NCBI RefSeq assembly: GCF_007004725.1
Contig: NZ_ML660164.1
Span: 247,501 to 311,500, forward strand
DNA from: Aliikangiella coralliicola
Lineage (GTDB): Bacteria; Pseudomonadota; Gammaproteobacteria; Enterobacterales; Kangiellaceae
DNA: 64,000 nucleotides
Direction of reading: 5' to 3'
Each line of letters begins with the position of its first letter. Positions within the stretch are counted from its first letter, which is position 1. Below the pieces are notes generated by a model, which saw nothing but the letters and a program-made list of their open reading frames with translations, did no database searches and was not told the origin of the DNA. Positions 8,556 through 18,183 of the stretch are shown here, piece by piece. A program made the position numbers and the translations under genes.

Positions 8556-8712
8556 AGCCGCTTAGACGAAAATGTTCCGTTAATGTTACATAGGGATCCG
8601 TTAATTCAATATTAATTTCATCAAGGACTCACAATGGTACTTTTTCAACGGGGTAATTTTTGTTATAAGTAGGCTAGACCCTCAATCTTAAATAACAAAT
8701 AGAAGAATCAAA

Positions 8713-9633
8713 ATGACTATTAAATTGTTATGTGGACTGGCATTAGCCGGACTGTCCATATTTGCTAAAGGCTATACCGCTAAAAGCCAGGCACCAGTAG
8801 AATATACGCCGGGAATGGACGTACTGCTTTATGAAATTAGCAGCGAAAATCAAAATAAGCTCAAGTTAGTTGATAACATCAGTAATGTCGATGGCTATGA
8901 CAATCAGCCGAGTTTTACACCAGATAATAAAAGCGTGTTATACGTTTCGGCACGAAAGGACAATCAGACCGACATATACGAGTTCCAAATTCAGTCCAAA
9001 AATACCAAACAGTTAACCCATACGCCTGAATCTGAATATTCGCCAATGATGGAGAAGGGCAACAAACAGTTTACAGCGGTCAGGGAAGGGGGCGAGCCAT
9101 ACCAATCGGTTCATCGTTACTCTTATCCTGCAAAAGGTAAGAAAAATACTCAGTCGAAATGGGCGGTCAAATCACATACGCCAATTGGCTATTACGCATT
9201 CAATCAAGATGGTATTGCCGCTGGTTGGGCGCGCTGGGCAAATTCCATTTACATTTTTACACCAAATTCAGCCCAGGCAATATTTGCAATTGGTCATGCA
9301 CTACCGTCTAAGCCGCTGTTAATTCCAAACTCCAAACAATTTAGCTTCGTTCATCGCCAGGCAAATGACGAGCTATGGATCAAATCACTCGACCCTGTCA
9401 GCCGTGCTGTTACGCCAATAGCGCCGGTACTTGATAACAATATAGATTATGCCTGGACACCCGATAATCGAATTATCTCAGGTAAAGGCAGTCAACTGTT
9501 TATCTGGAGCCAAGCTGAACAAAGCTGGCATCTTTGGGCTGATTTGAGTGATAGCAATATTGCGGATGTTTCTCGGTTGGCGGTTAGCAGTGACTTTAAA
9601 TATATTGCCGTGGTAGCGAAAATTCCGAAGTAG
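8713..9633 (+). CDS. Exported TolB-like beta-propeller (WD40/PD40) protein
   Basis: 306 residues with a probable signal peptide (residues 1-23). The mature part shows the TolB-type PD40 blade motif: NQPSFTPDNKSVLYVSARKDNQTDIYEFQIQSKNTKQLTHT is the clearest copy (split here only by normal reading), followed by weaker blades (EYSPMMEKGNKQFTAVRE, IDYAWTPDNRIISGKG). Such propellers bind proteins or act as periplasmic scaffolds. This one has no catalytic domain attached. AGAAG precedes ATG 8713. Single gene; role unknown. Confidence 0.75.
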   Translation: MTIKLLCGLALAGLSIFAKGYTAKSQAPVEYTPGMDVLLYEISSENQNKLKLVDNISNVDGYDNQPSFTPDNKSVLYVSARKDNQTDIYEFQIQSKNTKQLTHTPESEYSPMMEKGNKQFTAVREGGEPYQSVHRYSYPAKGKKNTQSKWAVKSHTPIGYYAFNQDGIAAGWARWANSIYIFTPNSAQAIFAIGHALPSKPLLIPNSKQFSFVHRQANDELWIKSLDPVSRAVTPIAPVLDNNIDYAWTPDNRIISGKGSQLFIWSQAEQSWHLWADLSDSNIADVSRLAVSSDFKYIAVVAKIPK

Positions 9634-9827
9634 CAACCAGGCACAGGGAACTAAAGATGTTTTAAGAGCTTCTACAAGTTGGCGCAGCTATGCTCGAAGA
9701 CTTGGCAAACACTATCACAGAAATTTCACATTAACCGGATTAAATTATTTAGCATTTTTTATAGCGAATAGGGCTAGTTTATTTAGCCTGATTTTGCGAA
9801 TGACAACAGAAGGAGTAGTAGTTAAAA

Positions 9828-10505
9828 ATGCGTATATTAGTGGTAGACGATAACAGGGATATTGGTGCTTCAATTATCGATTATCTCGAATTTAACGGCC
9901 ATTCAGCGGACTTTATTGCCAATGGTTCGGCCATGCTGCAGTTGGTGAAAAATAATACTTACGACCTAATTATTCTGGATGTGATGATGCCTGGTATTTC
10001 TGGTTTTGAAGCCTGTCAGCGCCTCCGTGAGAACTGTTCAGGTATACCGGTTATATTTTTGACGGCGCGAGACACATTGGATGATAAGCTTAAGGGGTTT
10101 GACGCAGGCGCCGACGATTACCTGGTGAAACCATTCGATATGAAAGAGCTATTGGCGCGAGTTAATGCACTGGGTGCGCGGGGTGAAAGACGTGATACCG
10201 GTAAGTTGTCCTGCGCCGATGTTCATATTGATCTGCAGCAGCACAAAGTCACTCGTGCAGGTGTTCCAATAGGCCTCAATCCAATTCAGTTCAAACTGCT
10301 TGAGTTACTGGTAAAGAACTATCCTGACGTTGTAACAAAAAATACGCTGGAGTATGAAGTCTGGGGCGAAGAGATCCCTGATAGTGATGTATTACGCAGT
10401 CAGATTTATCAACTGAGAAGCAAGCTGGACAAGCCTTTCTCCAGATCACTGATTAAAACCGTTCACCGAATTGGTTTTAAAATAGAGTGTGAAAATGACC
10501 TTTAG
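9828..10505 (+). CDS. OmpR-family response regulator
   Basis: 225 residues. The receiver domain (1-~115) has the acidic pair DD at 7-8, the phospho-acceptor D51 (LIILDVMMPG), T in LTAR and K in YLVKPF. The C-terminal winged helix (~127-222) has the OmpR-type ending SQIYQLRSKLDKPF..TVHRIGFKI. It therefore takes phosphate from the adjacent kinase and binds promoter DNA. It overlaps the kinase gene start by about 11-17 nt, so they are co-transcribed. GGAG lies well before ATG 9828. Its target genes cannot be read from the sequence; nothing nearby looks like a regulon member. Confidence 0.93.
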   Translation: MRILVVDDNRDIGASIIDYLEFNGHSADFIANGSAMLQLVKNNTYDLIILDVMMPGISGFEACQRLRENCSGIPVIFLTARDTLDDKLKGFDAGADDYLVKPFDMKELLARVNALGARGERRDTGKLSCADVHIDLQQHKVTRAGVPIGLNPIQFKLLELLVKNYPDVVTKNTLEYEVWGEEIPDSDVLRSQIYQLRSKLDKPFSRSLIKTVHRIGFKIECENDL

Positions 10506-11739
10506 AAAAAATATTACATCGGCGTTTATCAGTTTCTCGATACTTTTGTCGTGCCTCTATGGACTGCTGGTTTGGGGCGCGGCTTACATGACTGAAGATA
10601 GCCTTTATGAACACATTTTGGTTAAACAAAAAGATAAGTTCATGGAACGCTACAATCAAGATAAAATGTTTCAACCGCCTCAGTTTGGAATTGTTACCGG
10701 CAAAATTCTCTCAATTCCACTAACCATCAATTCAAAAGTTATTTTAAATCAGGTTGTGGAACTTGATGATAAACATCATTTACAAATTGTTCTAGATGAA
10801 AAGCGGTGGCTAGTTTTTAGTATGGAAGAGTCGGACGGACCTGTCGATTATGCAGAGCCGTATTTGATAGGACTAATTTTACTGATTGGTAGCTTTGTTA
10901 TTTTCTGTGGTATTGGCGTTGGGACTGTTGTTGCCAGGCAACTTTCTGAACCCCTTGAAGACCTCGTTCGACAGGTAAAACAGTCCGATCCTTCAAAATA
11001 TCAAAAAATAACTTCCCATAAAAATGATGATGTTCGAGCCCTGGCGAACGCGTTTAACAGCACTATGCTACGTGTGCAAAAGTTTATCAGAAGGGAAAGT
11101 GATTTTACTCAATCTGTGAGTCATGAGCTTCGCAGCCCATTAACCGTTATCAAGGTCAACCTGGCACTTATGCAACAACACCTTTCTGACGCAGAATTGT
11201 ATCAACGGATGATACTTCGAATGACGCGAGCAACTCGCAATATGGAAAGCCTCACTGAAACCTTTTTATTGTTAGCAAGAGAAGAAAATTTTTCGCAGAC
11301 ATCAACATCGTTTAAACCATCAGGAGTATTCAAGCAGGTTATACGCGCTGAAAATGAGCGGCGAGCTGAAACTCTGCACGAGGAAGAAGCGGATGGTTGT
11401 CATCAGGGGGCTCGTCGAAAATTACAACTTGATTGGCGATTTTCAGATGAAAATGCAATGACTTTAAACAGTAACGAAAGTTTATTTGAAATAATCACCA
11501 GAAATATTGTTGATAATGCTTTTAAATATGCGAAGTTGAAAGTAAGTGTTATCTTTCGGCCGAATCATCTCATCGTTTATAACCCAATCAGCGGTTCGAC
11601 TGAGACTGAGATTGGGGCTGGTGTAGGCTTAAAAATCATTCAACGAATATGTGATGCGTTAGGGTGGGAGTTAAAATTGTCATCAACAAATAAATATTTT
11701 ATTCTGCGAATTAACTTTGGTCACGTAAAATTGATTTGA
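10495..11739 (+). CDS. Membrane sensor histidine kinase with atypical ATP-binding D-box
   Basis: About 414 residues (GTG at 10489 would add two). The N-terminal helix (~9-28), a periplasmic sensor segment of ~95 residues, a second helix (~123-148) and a HAMP-like linker lead to the dimerisation domain. Its H-box S-V-S-H-E-L-R-S-P gives His ~210. The N-box (NIVDNAFKYAK) and G2-like box (GAGVGLKIIQRI) are present. The usual D-x-G-x-G loop before them is replaced by VYNPISGSTETEIG, so the ATP-binding Asp is missing. Some QseC-like kinases share this shape and remain active. It partners the response regulator it overlaps. Confidence 0.88.
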   Translation: MTFRKNITSAFISFSILLSCLYGLLVWGAAYMTEDSLYEHILVKQKDKFMERYNQDKMFQPPQFGIVTGKILSIPLTINSKVILNQVVELDDKHHLQIVLDEKRWLVFSMEESDGPVDYAEPYLIGLILLIGSFVIFCGIGVGTVVARQLSEPLEDLVRQVKQSDPSKYQKITSHKNDDVRALANAFNSTMLRVQKFIRRESDFTQSVSHELRSPLTVIKVNLALMQQHLSDAELYQRMILRMTRATRNMESLTETFLLLAREENFSQTSTSFKPSGVFKQVIRAENERRAETLHEEEADGCHQGARRKLQLDWRFSDENAMTLNSNESLFEIITRNIVDNAFKYAKLKVSVIFRPNHLIVYNPISGSTETEIGAGVGLKIIQRICDALGWELKLSSTNKYFILRINFGHVKLI

Positions 11740-11871
11740 ATTCTTGCTGCGATTGAAGGGACGTTGAGGCATCATTTAAAAACGATAACCTCAACATCAA
11801 CGAGTAGAATTTGATTCTTGGTTTAGATTATAAAATCTTCATACGAATTTTACTTTCGTTAACCCTCAAAC

Positions 11872-13677
11872 TCAATTTCCACAGCGGCGTATTTTTTTCC
11901 ATACAGACCAGGGATATTGTTTACTGGGATCATCTCCAATAGTCCACCACTTTGCTCGATAAATAAAGCCGTCTTTCACTACTTTATCACCTCTGGTATA
12001 AATTTTATCTGCCAGCCATGGTTTAAAACCACAGTACTGGTCGGGTAAACTAAATACGGCGACCGGTGCAGTAGGCTCATTTCGTTCATTATCGCCAATC
12101 ATCCAGAGCTGATTGTCGATCACAGACAGGTCGCTAGGCTCACTGATGGGATCTTGCGAAAAGTCGATGACTTGCTCTATTGCGCCTTCTGTTGATAACA
12201 CTAAAATTTCAGTAAAGGCCGCTGATAAGAGATATAACTTGTTATTGCTATATGCAATTCCCTCTGCGTTATACTCGTTGGCTTCTTCAATGATGTTACC
12301 GTTAAAGCTCAATGGAAATTGTTGTTGAACCTGCCAATTTTTATCAAGAACGTACAAGGTATCTTGTTCAAATTCATCAACGCTGTTGTTCACCATGTAA
12401 AAATTTTCACTGTCGGGATTATAGGCAATACCGGCGAAGTCCTGATCTGGGCTAATTTCCAAACTAAACTCCGCCGCTTTTTGATAGTCACTGCCGTATT
12501 GTTGGTAATGGACAACTTGTTTTGAATCGGATATGGCGTAAAAGCTACTTCCATCGGTGGAAACGACCATTTCTATACAACCCTGGTTACAGACAATGTC
12601 CTCAAATTCAAGTTTTACTCTGGCTCGGATTTCACTGAAATCGGCGGTCAGTTCAAAAACTTCTGCCTGATCCGTTGCCACCCACCAGCCACCATCTAAA
12701 CGTGGGTAAATACCTGACGGCTGTCTTATTTCGTCAGGTAAATCGTGGGTATTGAGCATTGACAATTGGCCTGTATTACTTAGCGGGCCATCGCCGGTAT
12801 AAGCACTTTTATCTTTAACCTGAATGATGGTTGCGTCGCTGTCAGAGCTTCTGCTAATAAAAGCGGAATACTTGTCAAAAACCTGAATATCAGTGTAATC
12901 AGTTTCACCTGCCAACTCTATTTTCCAGGAGCGTTGAGTCGCCAGATCATCTGATGTTGAAAGTTCATACACAAATTGCCCCGGCGCTTCATCGGTTAGT
13001 AACCATAGATTTCCATCGTATGAAGATAAGCCATTGATCTGTATTTGTTGGTTATTCTGGGTGAGATTGTGAATCTGTTCGAGTTCGCCAGACCAATTGA
13101 GACGAAGCAAATCACCGGCAATTTGATCGAAAGCCCATAATGCCAGGTTTTCGCTATCCCAATGAATTTCAGTTAAATTTCTATTGGGAAAATTAAAGGA
13201 TTGCTCACTACATCCAGAATCTGCTTTAAAATATATTTGATCATCGCCTTTGACATACCAAACTCCCATAACGCCTGGGCTTATGTCGATACTGTCTACG
13301 GCAATAGGCGTTTGACTTTGATAACTTAATTCAGTCGCAGCATTGATGGTGCCATGTCGACCAGATTGTTCGATAACATTGAGTAAGGGAAAATCCAGGT
13401 AAATACTGATGGGATCCTCGATTTCAGCTTCTCCATCAGGGTAAAGCACATATTCTGAGATAGGGAAACTTTCTTCCAGTATACCGTTGTTATCTTTGTT
13501 GAGATACGCGCTACCGGCATAACTATTTATGCGAGTGTTTTTGCTAAGCTGAGCCTTATTAAAATAGCTACTGTTAAGATAAGTAGGAGATGATTCAAAT
13601 GCCGACAGATTGATACTAACGGTTGCTGCGGCAAAAGAGGCCAATAAGCTCAAATGGTGAGAAGTTCTTTGCATCAT
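11872..13677 (-). CDS. Exported SdiA-regulated-type beta-propeller with C-terminal chitin-binding domain
   Basis: 601 residues. Signal peptide at residues 1-26. Residues ~110-545 are a long series of propeller-like blades. The second half (DFAGIAYNPDSENFYMVNN, YNAEGIAYSNNKLYLLS, ISEPSDLSVIDNQLWMIGD) matches the SdiA-regulated/esterase-like propeller pattern. The last ~52 residues form a type 3 carbohydrate-binding module: W-x-x-D-K-x-Y-x-x-G-D-x-V, then YRAKWWTIGDDPS and WSVWKKI, the CBM5/12 signature for chitin. Two Cys frame that module. It probably attaches to chitin surfaces and binds or senses something with the propeller. AAGGA precedes two adjacent ATGs; the second may be the true start. 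Confidence 0.75.
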   Translation of the reverse strand: MMQRTSHHLSLLASFAAATVSINLSAFESSPTYLNSSYFNKAQLSKNTRINSYAGSAYLNKDNNGILEESFPISEYVLYPDGEAEIEDPISIYLDFPLLNVIEQSGRHGTINAATELSYQSQTPIAVDSIDISPGVMGVWYVKGDDQIYFKADSGCSEQSFNFPNRNLTEIHWDSENLALWAFDQIAGDLLRLNWSGELEQIHNLTQNNQQIQINGLSSYDGNLWLLTDEAPGQFVYELSTSDDLATQRSWKIELAGETDYTDIQVFDKYSAFISRSSDSDATIIQVKDKSAYTGDGPLSNTGQLSMLNTHDLPDEIRQPSGIYPRLDGGWWVATDQAEVFELTADFSEIRARVKLEFEDIVCNQGCIEMVVSTDGSSFYAISDSKQVVHYQQYGSDYQKAAEFSLEISPDQDFAGIAYNPDSENFYMVNNSVDEFEQDTLYVLDKNWQVQQQFPLSFNGNIIEEANEYNAEGIAYSNNKLYLLSAAFTEILVLSTEGAIEQVIDFSQDPISEPSDLSVIDNQLWMIGDNERNEPTAPVAVFSLPDQYCGFKPWLADKIYTRGDKVVKDGFIYRAKWWTIGDDPSKQYPWSVWKKIRRCGN

Positions 13678-13885
13678 AAATTCCTTTGTTTGTTAAAAGC
13701 CTGATGATGATGTCTCACCAAGTGTGGAAAAAACGTCATTAAGAAAGTTCTGGTTTAGTTGATATTTTCGGCGTTTAACTGGAAAGATTGATTAACCATT
13801 GCTATGCTGCTGATGGAAACGTCAGCTATTCCAATGATAAAATTTTGGTGAACAACAGGTCTTCAAAAAGCCAGGGATATTGAGC

Positions 13886-14437
13886 ATGAAAACAACAAGA
13901 ATACTGTTTTTACACGGGGTGCTTTTACTCGGATTGCTAATACCCATGCCAGCTATACAAGCTGCAGAGATTAGTGATAAAAGCTCAACCAACGAAAGCT
14001 CGACTAAAGCAAGCTCGACGAAAGAAAGCTCCGCAGAAGCTAGCAATGAAAAAACAGACAGTGAAAAAACTAGCACTGAAAAGTCAGATGATGAAAAGTC
14101 TCCCAAAGCGGATGATAAGAAGAGTAAAGATGACAAAAAGAAAAAGTTACCGCTACTGTCTACGTTGTGGTTTGATTACAGCGCAGGCTTTCCGGAAAGC
14201 GCGTTAATGTTTGGTGTTTACTATCAGGAAAAAGCTGCAGATCAGGCATTAAACAAAGTCACGGCTAAGCAGTGGAAAGCGGAAAAAATAAAGATGCGCA
14301 ATGAACAGGATGAAACGGTCTTTGTTCTGCTAACAGGTAAATATAAAACACGACTAGCCGCCGAAGCGGCAAAAGTAAGTTTACGCACAGAGACTGGTGT
14401 CCGTTCTAAGCTAGTAAAATCTCCCGAGAGCAAGTAG
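13886..14437 (+). CDS. Exported low-complexity protein with SPOR-like C-terminus
   Basis: About 183 residues from ATG 13886. Signal peptide at residues 1-26 (LLLGLLIPMPAIQAA). Residues ~28-90 are almost only Ser, Thr, Lys, Glu and Asp (a flexible tether with repeats such as ESSTKASSTKESS), ending in a Lys-rich stretch. The last ~75 residues (LWFDYSAGF..LMFGVYYQEKAADQALNKV..FVLLTGKYKTRLAAEAAKVSL) have the beta-alpha-beta pattern and VLLTGKYKTRLAAEAA segment of SPOR domains, which bind denuded peptidoglycan at division sites. This is inferred by pattern only. It ends 16 nt before the convergent lpxO stop. Confidence 0.6.
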   Translation: MKTTRILFLHGVLLLGLLIPMPAIQAAEISDKSSTNESSTKASSTKESSAEASNEKTDSEKTSTEKSDDEKSPKADDKKSKDDKKKKLPLLSTLWFDYSAGFPESALMFGVYYQEKAADQALNKVTAKQWKAEKIKMRNEQDETVFVLLTGKYKTRLAAEAAKVSLRTETGVRSKLVKSPESK

Positions 14438-14453
14438 CTATTATGAACGCAGA

Positions 14454-15353
14454 TTAACTGACAATAGCATAAATAATCGCGGCGTAGATTGAGTACTGTA
14501 AGATGTAGTAAAGCTTCCTATTAAATAATTTTATTTTTTTTCCCAGTTTTCTTACATTATAAATGTAAGGGAACACTCTATTTAACAAGCCAACTTTGTC
14601 GCCTTCCATGTTCTTCGTCGCAGTTGCTGACAAAATGATTTTGGAGAATAAGGTGTTGACCCAGTCGACCAAAAAGAAATTGACTGGTCTTTTTACATCG
14701 ATAAAGAGTACTATTCTATTGGAGTCTGACTGGTTGTTCGCATAATGAATAAAGGTTTCGTCGAACATCACGGCTTCGCCATCTTTCCACCAGTATTTTT
14801 TTCCATCGACGTCAATATAGCAATCTTCGGAATTTGGGGTTACCAAACCCAGGTGGTATCGAAGGGAGCCCGCATAAGGATCACGGTGTTTTACCAGGGT
14901 TGCGCCAGGCGGCAACATGGTAAACATTGCTCCTTTAACGTTAGGCACAGAGTTTAATAATTCGGTTGTTTTGGGACAAAGCTGATTGGCGGAGTTTAGT
15001 GATGCGCCATACCATTTTAAATAAAACCGTTTCCAGCCAGTACGAAAAAAAGAGTTAAATCCGAGGTCGTCGTATTTTTCCGAAGACTTCACTTGAGAGG
15101 CGTTATTAAGTGCGATTGCTTCGTCACGAATAACCTCCCAGTTTTCCTGAAATACTTTAAGCTCCGGGAATTTCTCTGCGTTGATGTAGGCTGTGTTTTT
15201 TATTGATGAAAATGCATAAAACAAGCAATTTATCGGCGCCATGATATTCGAATGATCGGTTATTTTTCGAACCAGTTTTCCATGTTGAACCAAACCGCGA
15301 TTTTGTACATAAATACCACAAAGAATAAAAATAAATAAAATTGAAAACCCCAT
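14454..15353 (-). CDS. lpxO: Lipid A 2-hydroxylase LpxO (Fe/2-oxoglutarate aspartyl hydroxylase family)
   Basis: 299 residues, the length of Salmonella LpxO. It hydroxylates the secondary acyl chain of lipid A at C2 at the inner-membrane cytoplasmic face, using Fe(II), O2 and 2-oxoglutarate. An N-terminal membrane helix (1-17) is followed by the hydroxylase domain, with the iron ligands H156-x-D158 (KHRDPYAGSLRYHLGL) and H203 (FDETFIHYANN). R213 may bind 2-oxoglutarate. The segment GFNSFFRTGWKRFYLKWYG (~98-116) is nearly identical to what I know of LpxO. A second hydrophobic stretch lies at the C-terminus. GGAG stands 7 nt before ATG 15353. Single gene. Confidence 0.92.
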   Translation of the reverse strand: MGFSILFIFILCGIYVQNRGLVQHGKLVRKITDHSNIMAPINCLFYAFSSIKNTAYINAEKFPELKVFQENWEVIRDEAIALNNASQVKSSEKYDDLGFNSFFRTGWKRFYLKWYGASLNSANQLCPKTTELLNSVPNVKGAMFTMLPPGATLVKHRDPYAGSLRYHLGLVTPNSEDCYIDVDGKKYWWKDGEAVMFDETFIHYANNQSDSNRIVLFIDVKRPVNFFLVDWVNTLFSKIILSATATKNMEGDKVGLLNRVFPYIYNVRKLGKKIKLFNRKLYYILQYSIYAAIIYAIVS

Positions 15354-16066
15354 TTGTGAAGCTCCATTCGGTTATCTTGTTTAAAGTATTTTTAGTCGGC
15401 ATGCCAAGTAATCGGGTGCGACTATGTTGTCATCGGCGGGTATTGTAAATATCACCTAAGTGACTTTTTGTGAATTGAAACCGTTTTTAATAACTTACTA
15501 CAAAGGAGGGACATCGTTATACATTTGGATAATGATTTATACATTTTTTAACAAATCAAAAGTCAGGCTATAAACTGGATATGGTTTCCAGTGGATAAGA
15601 GTTAATTCAGTCTGTCAGACAGGGACATTATGGATATGGAGAAAGAAAAATATGGATAACCAGAGTGATATTAGGTGAATTTTTCATATTTTCTCAATGT
15701 CATTGATTTTATCCCAAGAGCAGTTCCGTATTATCGAACAGATGTTGACACTTTCATTAGAAAAGGCCGATTTATGAGAGGTTGTGTTAACAAATTATTG
15801 ACAGGCTCAGTGAAGGGAAGATTTCTATTGTCAATGTTTTGTTAACCGGAAATTGCGTTTTTCTTAGTTTTGGTAAGCTGAATTTTCCAGTGCGCTTGAA
15901 TTGGCGCGGCTACAGAGATAAGTTAATAGCCATAGTCTTGAAGGAAAAACAATTGAAGACAAAAGATTAGAAAATAAAAATGACAAGCAAAAAACTTCAG
16001 AAGTGATGAGTTCAGGGATATTCAGATGTTCGCTTGATTGCAACAGAAACGATAGGAGAATTGAAA
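15354..16066. other. Non-coding gap of about 700 bp
   Basis: AT-rich and between divergent genes, so it holds the promoters of lpxO and of the lipoprotein gene. I found no convincing short gene, RNA or long repeat. The last 30 bases carry a good ribosome-binding site (GGAGA) for the gene at 16067. Confidence 0.6.
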
Positions 16067-16633
16067 ATGGATAAAGCCACCTTACAGTTTATGCCAAAAG
16101 AAGCAAACAGGAGTATTCGAAAGAAAAACAAGTATCTTCCTTATCTTGCACTCTTTATGTTGATATTTTTTGCTGGTTGTAATTCGGGGAGTGATAGCGA
16201 TAGTTTTGATTGCCCTTTATTAAACGATGATGTTAGTTGGTTATCATTCGGTGATTACGTTTTTAAAAACTCTGGTAGAGATTCAACGGCACGCAATATT
16301 TTGTCCAACTGTGGCTGGCATGTACACAACAATCACAACGGCGGAGTAGGGAACACCTTGCAAATTGCTTCTCCTGGTGAAGAGATTATTCTGGTCTGGG
16401 CATTTAATAGTTTTAGAGCATTCAGAGTGAGTGAAGGATGGCGCGGACAAACTGAAAGAGGTATTTCAATCGGAGATGATGTGTTCGATCTTTATCGACT
16501 GTATCCTGGCTTTACCACCGATGATGGCTCCGTCCACTGGTTAGATAATGGTGGTGATGTTCGAGTCAGGGTGGAATCTGGACTAGATGGTATTATCACG
16601 GAAATAACAGCAGGATTTTATTTCAGGGAATAA
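16067..16633 (+). CDS. Hypothetical lipoprotein
   Basis: 188 residues from ATG 16067, with GGAGA 7 nt upstream; a TTG at 16034 is in frame but has no such site. A basic N-terminus (RKKNKYLP) leads to a hydrophobic stretch and lipobox F-A-G-C near residue 40, then a Ser/Asp-rich linker typical of outer-membrane lipoproteins. The mature part is rich in Gly, Asp, Trp and aromatic residues, with two Cys in DCPLLND and LSNCGWHVHNN. It is predicted mostly beta. I do not recognise the family. The long N-terminus before the lipobox is slightly unusual. Confidence 0.6.
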   Translation: MDKATLQFMPKEANRSIRKKNKYLPYLALFMLIFFAGCNSGSDSDSFDCPLLNDDVSWLSFGDYVFKNSGRDSTARNILSNCGWHVHNNHNGGVGNTLQIASPGEEIILVWAFNSFRAFRVSEGWRGQTERGISIGDDVFDLYRLYPGFTTDDGSVHWLDNGGDVRVRVESGLDGIITEITAGFYFRE

Positions 16634-16727
16634 GTCGCTTAATCAGTCACTATTGTCAATGACTATTCTGCTAAATTGCCAATGCTATGTGAGTCTGGTT
16701 TTGCAAACTGACAATTCAGCCCGATAG

Positions 16728-16766
16728 TTCAATCTGATACTTCAATCTGATACTTCAATCAGAATA
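16728..16766. repeat. Three 13-bp direct repeats inside a short hairpin
   Basis: TTCAATCTGATAC occurs twice in tandem (16728-16740, 16741-16753), followed by a degenerate third copy (TTCAATCAGAATA, 16754-16766). The array is bracketed by inverted GATAGTTC (16723-16730) and GAACTATC (16775-16782). It lies between convergent genes and may contribute to termination. Confidence 0.6.
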
Positions 16767-16787
16767 GCCAGGTCGAACTATCATGTT

Positions 16788-17972
16788 TTAAACATTCAAC
16801 GGTAGTGCATCACTCCAGCCTTTAGCCATCCCGAGAATTGTTGCTCGATAGTCTACTTTCTTACTTGCCAGGTTTCTCTGAATACAAAACTCGGGATCGG
16901 TATTAAAAATTGAATTGGCAAGTTGTCGACCAGCAAGAGTGATACCGGTGGTTTTTGACATTCTGAGCTCGGTGAAATGCTCAAAAAACTGAGGGACTTT
17001 ATCGGTATTTTGTAGAAGTTTGTATTCTCTGAAAATTTTTGCGAGTTGATAGGAGTCTTCCAGTGCCTGACATGCTCCCTGTCCTGAAGTGGGCAAAGGA
17101 GAATGGGCAGCGTCGCCAATAACTATCACGTTATTTTTATGCCAGGCTTTTATTGGGTGATGGTCGTGAACATAAATTTTGTTGATTTGATGTTGTGGCG
17201 TTCCATTGATTATCTTTGTAATTGGTTCAGGCCATTGGTGAAATAACGATAAGAGTTCATCGCTATAGGTTTCTGGATTTTTTTCACCAATAGAATCACA
17301 AGCGAGGCCACCTGCCCAATAAGCCTTGGTAGCGGAAACTGGAACAACTCCAAAACGTGAACCGACTCCCCAGTAGTCTTTAATTGATAGAGAGGGAAAT
17401 AACGCTTCCTGGCTTTCAAACACACCAATCCAATTAACAAAATTCTGGAAAACTGGTTTGTTATCCTGGTTAACGTACTGGCGCGCGATTGATTGCATTC
17501 GGCCGTCGGCTCCAATAATAAGATCAGGTCGTATTTGCTGACCATTATCAAAGATAACATTCGCTTTTTGGTTTGCGCCGGTTTTAATTGAACGAACTTT
17601 GTGGTTATAACGAATGGTAACGCCTGACTTCAGCGCAGACGAAGTTAGAACCTCCATGAGATCTTTACGAAGAATTGAATAGCTTTTATATGCCATCAGT
17701 TGATTCAATTCGTTAATATCGAGAGAGCCTAATTGATCACCTTCTGAGGAGTAACGAATCATTTGAGTGGGGATACCAGCAACCGATTCAATTTCATCAA
17801 GTAAGCCCAGTTGTTCCAGCACAAACGAAGCATTCGGCCAACAAACAATACCTGCGCCAATTTGCGTCGTGGACTTTCTTCTTTCAAAAACTTCGACTTC
17901 AAAACCTTGCTGTTTTAGCGCGATGGCTGTGCTCAGGCCTGCGACACCGCCGCCTAATATTCCGATTTTCAA
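16788..17972 (-). CDS. FAD-dependent monooxygenase (PHBH/UbiH-like aromatic hydroxylase family)
   Basis: About 394 residues from TTG 17972, where AGGA lies 8 nt upstream and the protein begins directly at the Rossmann strand. A second TTG at 18011 would add 13 residues but has no RBS. FAD-binding motifs are KIGILGGGVAGLSTAIAL (residues 2-19), DLIIGADGRMQSIAR in the middle, and VIGDAAHSPLPTSGQGACQALEDSYQLA near 270-300. This is the group A flavoprotein hydroxylase layout, which uses NAD(P)H and O2 to hydroxylate aromatic or similar substrates. The substrate is unknown. It is isolated from pathway genes and sits just downstream of the T6SS-linked genes on the same strand. Confidence 0.88.
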   Translation of the reverse strand: MKIGILGGGVAGLSTAIALKQQGFEVEVFERRKSTTQIGAGIVCWPNASFVLEQLGLLDEIESVAGIPTQMIRYSSEGDQLGSLDINELNQLMAYKSYSILRKDLMEVLTSSALKSGVTIRYNHKVRSIKTGANQKANVIFDNGQQIRPDLIIGADGRMQSIARQYVNQDNKPVFQNFVNWIGVFESQEALFPSLSIKDYWGVGSRFGVVPVSATKAYWAGGLACDSIGEKNPETYSDELLSLFHQWPEPITKIINGTPQHQINKIYVHDHHPIKAWHKNNVIVIGDAAHSPLPTSGQGACQALEDSYQLAKIFREYKLLQNTDKVPQFFEHFTELRMSKTTGITLAGRQLANSIFNTDPEFCIQRNLASKKVDYRATILGMAKGWSDALPLNV

Positions 17973-18183
17973 GGGTGAGTTCCTATTATTGAGATAACGA
18001 ATGATTGCCAATTCATTATTGCAAAAAAAAGATAATTGATTTCTTGAATTTATCGTTTATAGATAACTGTTTTTTGACTTTATTGTTTGTCACCAGATAG
18101 CTGGTAGAAGTTTCGGTAATGTTGCTGATTCCGATAAATTTAATTCGGGAGATGAACTTTAAGTTACAGCTGAATCTCAGCCA

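Noticed and set aside
13822-14136. 104-codon minus-strand ORF
   Set aside because: Antisense to the Ser/Lys-rich tether of the SPOR-like protein; composition is a mirror artefact.
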